Positions 26,347 to 34,161 of a DNA stretch of 34,161 nt are shown here, one piece after another. The notes under the pieces are model-generated. The model was given only the letters and a program-made list of their open reading frames with translations, made no database searches and was not told where the DNA came from. The stretch's first letter is position 1; every line of letters starts with the position of its first letter. The stretch covers positions 1 to 34,161 of the forward strand of contig JAJDEI010000199.1 in NCBI GenBank assembly GCA_029259845.1. The letters are read 5' to 3'. The stretch comes from Planctomycetaceae bacterium (GTDB lineage Bacteria > Planctomycetota > Planctomycetia > Planctomycetales > Planctomycetaceae). The position numbers and the translations under genes are program-made.

Positions 26347-28210
26347 CAGATCGCCATCTCTTCCAGACGGACTCGGCACCAAGAGCGACGAGCCAGGGGA
26401 GGTGTTCGATCCAGACGACCACATGATGGAAGAACATTTCTCCCTCATACGGCGTGCCGGCGACCGGAGTCCCGCCCCATCGATAGGCAAAGTAAAACCG
26501 CAGGTAATACAGCGAGAGCAGCCCGGAGACAGCCAGCCACGTCCGATGCCGCGCGAAGGGAATGAACGGCAAGGCCCATGACCAGTACCAGGGATTCCAC
26601 GTCGGGGAGAGCAGCCAGAACCAGGCTAGCGTCAGAAACACCATCCGCAGGAAATCGTCCGCCTTCAACGACGCGGCTCCCTGCCAGGCCCACCACAGCG
26701 AGAGCGCAACAAAAATCACAGCCGTCAACGAGCGTGCGATCAAAAAGGGCACACGGTCCGGCGGCATCGAAAACAGGCGAGCCACGCGACTGGCAACCGA
26801 ACCTCGCCACGCATTCGGCGTGATCGCGAACCAGGGGACGGCGGAAACTTCGTCGCGCGTCGGTGTGAGATTCGCTTCCAGGAACAGGATGATCAGATCA
26901 TTCATCTTCCACCGCGACAGAAAAACGCCCAGACTCTTCCCGGACGGCTGCGGCGACGGATCGACGGGAGCGGCGCTTCCCGGTGCGGCAGTTCCTTGCG
27001 CGGCAGCTCCCCGTGCGGCGAGCGAGTCTTGTTGCCCCGCCGGGGACGTCGCGGGAACAGGAGGGCCGTCTGGCGCGTTCACCGTTTGAATGTCACTCTC
27101 CGGCGCGTTCGCCTGTGGAGAGTTCGCCTCCGAAGAATTCAATCGTTCGCCAACGGGAATAAACATCGGCGCGCAGCAGCCCGCCGACAGCACGGCCACC
27201 GCCAGCGAGAATCGTGCGGCTGTGCCGATGCCCCGCTTGCGGAACAGTGTGACCGCCAAGAGGGGGAACAGGACGACAGGATACAGCTTGGCACCGATCG
27301 CCAGACTCAGGCCGACGGCGCTCAACGCCACGAATGCTTGCGGCAGAGACGGGCGGAGAGGTTCGGATGAGCCGGAGTCCGGAAAGACCGCGCGAACCAG
27401 ACCGTAGACCGCCAGAACCGTGAAAAACACAGCGATGGCGTCGAGGTGGCCGCTGTTCGCGAATTCCTTGATGATGAGCGGGCACCACCCGTACGCCAGG
27501 GACCATCCGAGCGGCAGTCCCCCATGATCCAGCAGACGCATGAGCAGCAGCAGGGTCCCCACGTCGAACAGGACAATCCAGCCCTTGAGAATAATCACCG
27601 CCATGTCGACGCCGGCTGTCCGAGGCGTCGTCAGCACTGACAACGCGAACACCGCCTGGCTGACCGGCGGATAGATCGTGGGCAGTTCGCCGAAATGGAT
27701 TCGAGACAGCAGGGTCGCCGCCCGGGCGTCACGCGTCCGCAGTTCGATGAGACGCCGCAGGCCGCTCTCCGCCGGAACGTCCTCCACGCGGCCCCGCAAC
27801 ACCTGCTCCGGGCTGTAACGGTAGGGACTGACACCCTCCGCCACCGCATGGCCGTCCCAGAGGTAACGATAGTAGTCCACCTCCTGGATTGGTGTGGAGA
27901 ACAGAACCAGCAGACGAAATCCGATCGCGAAACCGAGCGTGATTCTCCCGATCGATCTCTGATCGGGAGCTCGGACCGCGACCCTCAACGCGGCCAGATA
28001 AACAACCGACAAGGCGGCCAGCAGGGCCACGAACGCGATGATCGGCCGGCCGTTGGCCGAACGACCGTACGCGAAGCTCCCGCTAAGCCACGTCAGCGCG
28101 GCACAGCCGGCCCACAAGACCGTACCGAGAGCGACCAGTCGTTTCCGACTGCGTTCGCTCGTCCCGGAGGACGTCGGCTGCGGGGGCTGGGAAGCTGGCG
28201 GTGAGGTCAC
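26342..28210 (-). CDS. Multi-pass membrane glycosyltransferase (GT-C type, putative mannosyltransferase)
   Basis: This 622-residue protein has about a dozen hydrophobic spans. The first periplasmic loop carries EVDYYRYLWDGHAVAEGVSPYRY, an acidic D-Y-Y motif followed by WDG and NPY/SPY, typical of polyprenol-phosphate-dependent GT-C enzymes. IYPPVSQ follows in the next loop. Residues about 370-435 are a low-complexity Ala/Pro/Ser-rich insert, unusual for the family and probably a flexible loop. The GTG start at 28210 lies 36 bp after the lipoprotein stop, so the two are likely co-transcribed. Donor and acceptor are unknown. Confidence 0.75.
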   Translation of the reverse strand: MTSPPASQPPQPTSSGTSERSRKRLVALGTVLWAGCAALTWLSGSFAYGRSANGRPIIAFVALLAALSVVYLAALRVAVRAPDQRSIGRITLGFAIGFRLLVLFSTPIQEVDYYRYLWDGHAVAEGVSPYRYSPEQVLRGRVEDVPAESGLRRLIELRTRDARAATLLSRIHFGELPTIYPPVSQAVFALSVLTTPRTAGVDMAVIILKGWIVLFDVGTLLLLMRLLDHGGLPLGWSLAYGWCPLIIKEFANSGHLDAIAVFFTVLAVYGLVRAVFPDSGSSEPLRPSLPQAFVALSAVGLSLAIGAKLYPVVLFPLLAVTLFRKRGIGTAARFSLAVAVLSAGCCAPMFIPVGERLNSSEANSPQANAPESDIQTVNAPDGPPVPATSPAGQQDSLAARGAAAQGTAAPGSAAPVDPSPQPSGKSLGVFLSRWKMNDLIILFLEANLTPTRDEVSAVPWFAITPNAWRGSVASRVARLFSMPPDRVPFLIARSLTAVIFVALSLWWAWQGAASLKADDFLRMVFLTLAWFWLLSPTWNPWYWSWALPFIPFARHRTWLAVSGLLSLYYLRFYFAYRWGGTPVAGTPYEGEMFFHHVVVWIEHLPWLVALGAESVWKRWRSV

Positions 28211-28246
28211 GATAAGGGGGCCATGACGCCCCTGTCCGGGCGACGA

Positions 28247-28489
28247 TCAGAAGAAACCGGACCCGGGAGCCACAGTCGGCGGACCGGAGGGGGCAACGGA
28301 CGGCGCACTGCCCGGAGCCCCATATGGATTGCCTTCATAAGGCGGGACACCAGCCGCGCCCGGTGGGGCATAGGTCCCCCCGTATCCTCCAGGACCACCT
28401 TGACAGCTGTGGTAGGCGCATCCAGCCGCCAGACTAGCGACGGAAAGCAGCAAGTAAAACATCCATGAACGAAATTCGGGTCGATCCAT
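28247..28489 (-). CDS. Small Gly/Pro-rich lipoprotein
   Basis: The protein has 80 residues. I chose the ATG at 28489 because AGGAG ends 6 nt upstream; an ATG at 28495 abuts it too closely. An N-terminal hydrophobic stretch (WMFYLLLSVASLAAGC) ends in a lipobox-like AAGC with C24 as lipidation site. The mature part is rich in Gly, Pro, Ala and Tyr (GGYGGTYAPPG, YGAPGSAP), with no domain. It sits 36 bp upstream of the glycosyltransferase gene. Role unknown, perhaps at the cell envelope. Confidence 0.65.
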   Translation of the reverse strand: MDRPEFRSWMFYLLLSVASLAAGCAYHSCQGGPGGYGGTYAPPGAAGVPPYEGNPYGAPGSAPSVAPSGPPTVAPGSGFF

Positions 28490-28590
28490 GACCATCTCCT
28501 GCGGGAATCGCTGGCGAGGTATCCGCGCTGGCACTCGCCATCGCACGATTTCTCGACGACGGCGGATACTAGCATGGCGTTCCCGACTGG

Positions 28591-28610
28591 TGTGTGAGGG
28601 TGCTCACACA
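28591..28610. promoter_or_regulatory. CRP-like operator candidate TGTGA-N6-TCACA
   Basis: TGTGTGAG-GGTG-CTCACACA is a perfect 8-bp palindrome. Within it TGTGA (28593-28597) and TCACA (28604-28608) are spaced by six bases, the exact consensus of CRP-family sites. It lies about 105 bp upstream of the lipoprotein start. No T-tract follows, so a terminator role for the histidine kinase gene is less likely. Confidence 0.45.
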
Positions 28611-28716
28611 ACAACCGTCGGTGCGGAAGGACCGACACCCGTTGCCGGCAGAAAAACAACGGCGGCTCGACGGGGAATCGTTTCTGGAGCGATCCCTATC
28701 CTCTCGTGAGCCGCGG

Positions 28717-29505
28717 CTATCCGGCGAGCAGGGCCGGCTTTTCGATGAGTGGGAACCGCAGGGTGAAGCAAGTCCCTTCGCCGACAGCACTTTCGACACG
28801 AATACGGCCCTGGTGGGACTCGATGACATCCTTGCACAGGGCCAATCCGAGGCCGGTGCCTCCGCGTCCCTGTTCGTCAGCAGTTTTTGTGGAGAAAAAC
28901 GGGTCGAAGATGCTGCGCAGCTTTTCCGGTGGGATGCCCGACCCAGTGTCGCGGACGGCGATTTCGCCCATGCCGTCCTGCCGGTTGCTGCGGACGGTGA
29001 CGGTGAGCGTGCCTCCCTGGTCCATCGCCTGCCGGCCGTTGATGATCAGATTGAGCAGCACCTGCTGGACCTGTCCTGCGTTGACTTCCGCGTAGGGATC
29101 GTCGAGAAATCGCGTCTCCAACTGCACTTTGTGCTTCTGCAGATCCTTCTCGACCAGCACCAGGACGTCCTGCAGGATTTGTACGAGGCCGAGCGGATCA
29201 CGGCGGTCGCCGCGCGCGCGGGCATAGGAGAGCATGCCTGTGGTGATTTTCGCCGCACGCTGGCCGGCGGAAAGGATTTTGTTGAACGCCTTTTCTCGCG
29301 TCTCGTTGTCGCGATGCCGCAGTCCCATTTTGGAGTAGTTGATCACCGTCGTGAGGATGTTGTTGAACTCATGCGTGATCGACGATGCGAGCACTCCGAC
29401 GGACCCCATCTTCTGCGCCTGCATGAGCTGCGCATGCATTGCTTCCAGTTGCAACTTGAGGCGGGTGTTTTCCTGCTGCAGCGTCTCGACATCACTTGTC
29501 GACAT
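28717..29505 (-). CDS. Soluble histidine kinase
   Basis: The protein has 262 residues from the ATG at 29505, preceded by AAAGGA; a longer open frame to 29799 lacks kinase features. A short coiled coil (about 5-32) leads to the dimerisation helix with H45 in SSITHEFNNIL. The catalytic domain has the N-box LLNLIING (N152, N156), G1 DTGSGIP (186-192), the F-box (FDPFFSTK) and G2 GGTGLGL (215-221). There is no PAS domain, transmembrane helix or receiver domain. No response regulator gene is adjacent, so the input and partner are unknown. It ends in TAG and diverges from dnaK across a 1-kb gap. Confidence 0.9.
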   Translation of the reverse strand: MSTSDVETLQQENTRLKLQLEAMHAQLMQAQKMGSVGVLASSITHEFNNILTTVINYSKMGLRHRDNETREKAFNKILSAGQRAAKITTGMLSYARARGDRRDPLGLVQILQDVLVLVEKDLQKHKVQLETRFLDDPYAEVNAGQVQQVLLNLIINGRQAMDQGGTLTVTVRSNRQDGMGEIAVRDTGSGIPPEKLRSIFDPFFSTKTADEQGRGGTGLGLALCKDVIESHQGRIRVESAVGEGTCFTLRFPLIEKPALLAG

Positions 29506-30506
29506 GGGTCGATCCTTTTGGGTGAAAGCAACGTGAATGGCAGGGTCGCCTGACAAGGGGCCACCAGAGCGCCACTTGGTGACAACGGGTGCCTGGGAGC
29601 CGGCGCAGGAGCTCTCCCCATGCTCCGCGATCGACGCCGCTTCAAGGTCTGCTTCGCAGGAGGCCCCCAAACTCCGAGGCCTGTGTGGCGCTGAGGAATG
29701 TGCCGACCCCGCTTCTTTCGTATCGTCGTGCGGCTGGGAGCCACTGCAGACGACGCCCCGGCTGCTGATGAGGAGGACACGATTCCCGGTCCGACGCAAC
29801 GGCTCCGCGAACCGCGAAAGTCACGGGGTGATGGCAGAGTTTGACGGTCGTGGCGCCATGTCCGGTCGGCGGCATCGGCCCGGCAGTGCCGGATCGGCTG
29901 CACGGAGAGGGGCTGTCCGAGGGGCGCACACCGACTCCTCAGCGACGGGTGGCGGATGCGCCGCAGGACCGTTCTGGGGTCTCGCCGCAACGATCATGGG
30001 GGCCGTGTCGCCATTGGGCGGACCGTCCACCGCCCCCGGATCGGAGAGTCCCGTCGTCCCCCCCCTCGGCACGCAACCGACGCGGCTCGCAGACCGTGCA
30101 GAACCGCAGAGTGCCAAATTGACACCGGCAGGTCATCCTCAACTCGAAAACTTCACTGCCACTTTGACGCCACGGCCAGCTTGGCAGCCTCACCAGTCGT
30201 GTCGCGGTAACGTAAAGCACTTGCAACACATTGGTTAAGGGGCGCCAATATACTTTGGGGGATTCGGCACGGTCCTTGCAATGGACCAATGGCGTGGCTC
30301 CAACCGCTGCTCGCGATGATGATCTGTTCGACCTGACAACGAGTGGGCCACAGGAGAGTGGACGACAGACGAGTGAGCCACGGTCGAACCGTCCGCGACT
30401 CGCGGGGCAGCCGCTGCGGACACGGCTCCGCCAGAACCAGGTGCGACGAGACAACTCTAAGCAACCCGCCCCCAAGCGAAACACAACGAAACCGGGAGAA
30501 ACCAAC
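29506..30506. other. 1-kb divergent intergenic region between histidine kinase and dnaK genes
   Basis: No gene is supported here: frames on both strands are Arg/Pro/Ser-rich shadows without family resemblance. It must carry the promoters of both flanking genes. No CIRCE inverted repeat (TTAGCACTC-N9-GAGTGCTAA) is visible. CTTGCAA at 30220-30226 and TATACT at 30249-30254 resemble promoter elements but are 22 bases apart, too far for a standard promoter. Confidence 0.45.
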
Positions 30507-32426
<1,920 letters not shown>

Positions 32427-32443
32427 CCCCGAAAACCCTCGTA

Positions 32444-32509
32444 GGGTGGGTGCAGCAACGCGGAACCCACCGCGCCTAAATAGTGGGTTTCGCGTTGCTA
32501 CACCCACCC
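32444..32509. repeat. 27-bp-arm inverted repeat just after dnaK
   Basis: Arms at 32444-32470 and 32483-32509 match at 25 of 27 positions around a 12-nt loop. The arm begins GGGTGGGTG and includes AGCAACGCG. It begins 18 bp after the dnaK stop and would make a very stable RNA hairpin that could stabilise the 3' end or end transcription, although no T-tract follows. Confidence 0.75.
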
Positions 32510-32701
32510 AACGTCACTGCCGCAGCCGAAGTTCACGCCGATCTGTGGAATCACCGACAGTTCATCGTCGTTGACAAACAGACTCTGAGCGTATGGAATA
32601 GGGAGCATCGCCGAGTCTGTGAACCAATGGGCATGCGATGCACGTTCAGTCCTCGACCCCCGCACCCATCGGGCTGTTTCCTGATCAGCCCCAGCCAGGT
32701 C

Positions 32702-32796
32702 GGTCAGGCTTTGCCTGACGAGACAGCTTCACGCTCTGGAGATAATAGCGAGACCGACTAATCGCTTCCTGCGCATTCGTCAGGCAAAGCCTGACC
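32702..32796. repeat. 20-bp perfect inverted repeat with self-palindromic arms
   Basis: Bases 32702-32721 and 32777-32796 are exact complements. Each arm is itself a palindrome, GTCAGGC-TTT-GCCTGAC or its complement with AAA. The 55-nt interior shows no gene. It looks like a small mobile palindromic element in a 586-bp gene-free gap. Confidence 0.7.
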
Positions 32797-32849
32797 TACG
32801 GAACTTGTGCGTACAGTGGAATTGCCTGTGTCGACCGGTCCAACGGCGG

Positions 32850-32886
32850 GTGGGTTTCGCTACGCTACACCCAACCTACGTCACTG
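32850..32886. repeat. Second copy of the GTGGGTTTCGC...CTACACCCA repeat
   Basis: GTGGGTTTCGCTACGCTACA (32850-32869) and the following bases, through ACGTCACTG, repeat the sequence at 32483-32518 with a few differences. The copy is in direct orientation, about 370 bp apart. It supports a locally duplicated repeat family downstream of dnaK. Confidence 0.55.
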
Positions 32887-33012
32887 ACCTACGAAACTGT
32901 GAGTGGCAATGCAGCGTCGAATAGAATCAAGAACGTGCATGGTCGTCCGGTGCCGCGACGCGCGGCGGCTGTGCGGAACCGTTGGGCGATCCACTTTGTG
33001 GCAATTTCCCGG

Positions 33013-34161
33013 ATGATCTGCCGTTTGCAAGCGCAAGCCATCGGCATGAACGCTGCCTATCACATATCAGCGATCGCAGTGATCCTATGGTTTTCAGAAT
33101 GCGGGCGAGCCGAGCCTCTCCAGGTTACGGAATTGAAGAACAGGGCATTCGCCGGTTCGATTGGCCATCAACTCGCCTATTCTCCCGATGGAAATCTTAT
33201 CGCAGTTGGCAAATACCGCATCGGGATTTGGGACGCACACACGGGGGCGAAACTTCTTGAGCTTGACGGTCACAGCAAAGCCGTGAACGAAGGGGGCGTT
33301 TCCGGGCTGGTCTTCACGTCCGATTCAAAGACTCTGTTTTCGAGTGGTCATGATGGAGCGATACGTTCTTGGGACGCAGTCAGCGGTAGACTGCTCCGCG
33401 AGATTTCGACGAATGTGGCCTGGGTCCTCAAGGGATCGGAAACGGCCGTGGGTGCAATGCCACTGCACTCGCTGGCCTACAGTGACAGCAGTCAAGTCTT
33501 GGCTGCCGTGGGGCATGACTGGACGATTCGGCTCTGGGATGGTCGGTCTGGCAAGTACCTCGGAAGTCTCGGCGAATCAAAGGCAGATCGAGTCGATGCG
33601 AGTGAGGCTTTCCCAGATAGCCGTGACGGCGATACCGATTCGCGGTCGGAATTCCGGCGCATGCCCGTTTACTATCAATTCAATCACCCAAGCCTGTGCT
33701 TTTCGCCGGACGGCGAGACGCTTGCGGCGACCGAGTATGAGCATGCCAATCTGTGGAGCGTTGCTGACAGAAAGCTGCGGATGTCGATTCCGAGTGGTGG
33801 AAAAGGTCAATTCAGCCCAGACGGCAAGGTGTTCGTGACAGGGATCTATGACGGCTTGACCGTCTGGAATCCAAATACGGGCGAAAAGATCAAGGAGATT
33901 TCCGACGCAACGAAAGTCTACACACCGCTGCGATTCTCACCGGACGGATCGACGCTCGCCACCGGTTCGGCGGACGCCAATGGAATTCGTCTGTGGGATT
34001 TTAAATCCGGAAAATTGATAAGCTCGATTCAATACGGTGGTCTCGCTCTGGATGCAATCCGTTTCTCTCCGGACGGTCAACAACTCGCCGCAACCGTCAG
34101 GCGCAACCAAGTTCATGTCTTCAATTTACAAACCGGGCGCAAGCTGTTTGGAGATGCCCAC
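33013..34161 (+). CDS. Exported WD40-repeat protein, 3' end outside window
   Basis: The frame is open from 33013 to the window end, at least 383 residues. A signal peptide (about 1-33, core AAYHISAIAVILWF, ending CGRA) precedes at least seven WD40 blades. Recognisable elements are IGIWDAHTGAKLLELDGH, GAIRSWDAVSGRLL, WTIRLWDGRSGKYL and NGIRLWDFKSGKLI, many preceded by FSPDGxxLA. Starts at GTG 32998 and ATG 33046 are alternatives, and none has a strong ribosome binding site. GC content seems lower than in the flanking genes. Unlike the cytochrome/WD40 protein at 8410, no heme motif is seen. Role unknown; it may be a propeller scaffold. Confidence 0.8.
   Translation, partial: MICRLQAQAIGMNAAYHISAIAVILWFSECGRAEPLQVTELKNRAFAGSIGHQLAYSPDGNLIAVGKYRIGIWDAHTGAKLLELDGHSKAVNEGGVSGLVFTSDSKTLFSSGHDGAIRSWDAVSGRLLREISTNVAWVLKGSETAVGAMPLHSLAYSDSSQVLAAVGHDWTIRLWDGRSGKYLGSLGESKADRVDASEAFPDSRDGDTDSRSEFRRMPVYYQFNHPSLCFSPDGETLAATEYEHANLWSVADRKLRMSIPSGGKGQFSPDGKVFVTGIYDGLTVWNPNTGEKIKEISDATKVYTPLRFSPDGSTLATGSADANGIRLWDFKSGKLISSIQYGGLALDAIRFSPDGQQLAATVRRNQVHVFNLQTGRKLFGDAH

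Noticed and set aside
29537..30238. 233-residue plus-strand frame before dnaK
   Set aside because: It is Pro/Arg/Ser-rich without family motifs, and opposite-strand frames overlap it throughout. The region is better read as non-coding.
29506..30506. CIRCE/HrcA operator for dnaK
   Set aside because: No TTAGCACTC inverted repeat is present; the AAAGCACTTG at 30214-30223 has no complementary partner.

Overview
The window looks like a chromosomal segment of a GC-rich planctomycete, probably Planctomycetales. The evidence is a DUF1549/DUF1553 cytochrome-like protein, a pre-peptidase-domain protein and a cytochrome/WD40 protein in one cluster, a Ser/Thr kinase with an N-terminal zinc ribbon, and intergenic palindromes of kinds common in that phylum. 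Coding density is moderate, and several gaps of 0.6-1.0 kb hold repeats or nothing recognisable.

Layout. Bases 1-133 are the 3' end of a group II intron (domains V and VI) whose body lies outside the window. ribBA (minus) follows. Next is a palindrome-rich gap and then three plus-strand genes for large exported proteins: DUF1549/DUF1553 (2248-4767), a PPC-domain protein with a long Ala-rich coiled coil (4995-8192), and a cytochrome c/double WD40 protein with a second coiled coil (8410-11241). A small HEPN-like protein, a uronate-isomerase-like amidohydrolase, a Ser/Thr kinase with a YbjN-like tail, an exported protein of unknown function and a PLP-dependent decarboxylase follow, all on plus.

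From 24137 down to 17815 the minus strand carries gatC, gatA, a Uma2-family nuclease gene, gatB, coaX and a divergent mnmE-like GTPase gene. This joins tRNA-dependent amidation, coenzyme A synthesis and a putative tRNA-modification GTPase in one transcriptional direction. gatA has an in-frame TAG at codon 364, where a conserved Tyr is expected. TAG is the normal terminator of at least five other genes here, so the stop is an error, a mutation or a readthrough site. Upstream lies a 55-residue protein gene with its own Rho-independent terminator.

Farther along on minus are a DUF547 protein, a multi-membrane-span glycosyltransferase, a small lipoprotein and a soluble histidine kinase. An exact TGTGA-N6-TCACA palindrome sits upstream of the lipoprotein/glycosyltransferase pair. 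dnaK (plus) stands alone with no CIRCE element visible, followed by a cluster of inverted repeats and the 5' part of another exported WD40 protein cut by the window edge.

No CRISPR array, insertion sequence, rRNA or tRNA was seen. The least ordinary points are the interrupted gatA, the MnmE-like protein lacking a signature segment, and the coiled-coil-linked cytochrome/PPC/WD40 cluster.
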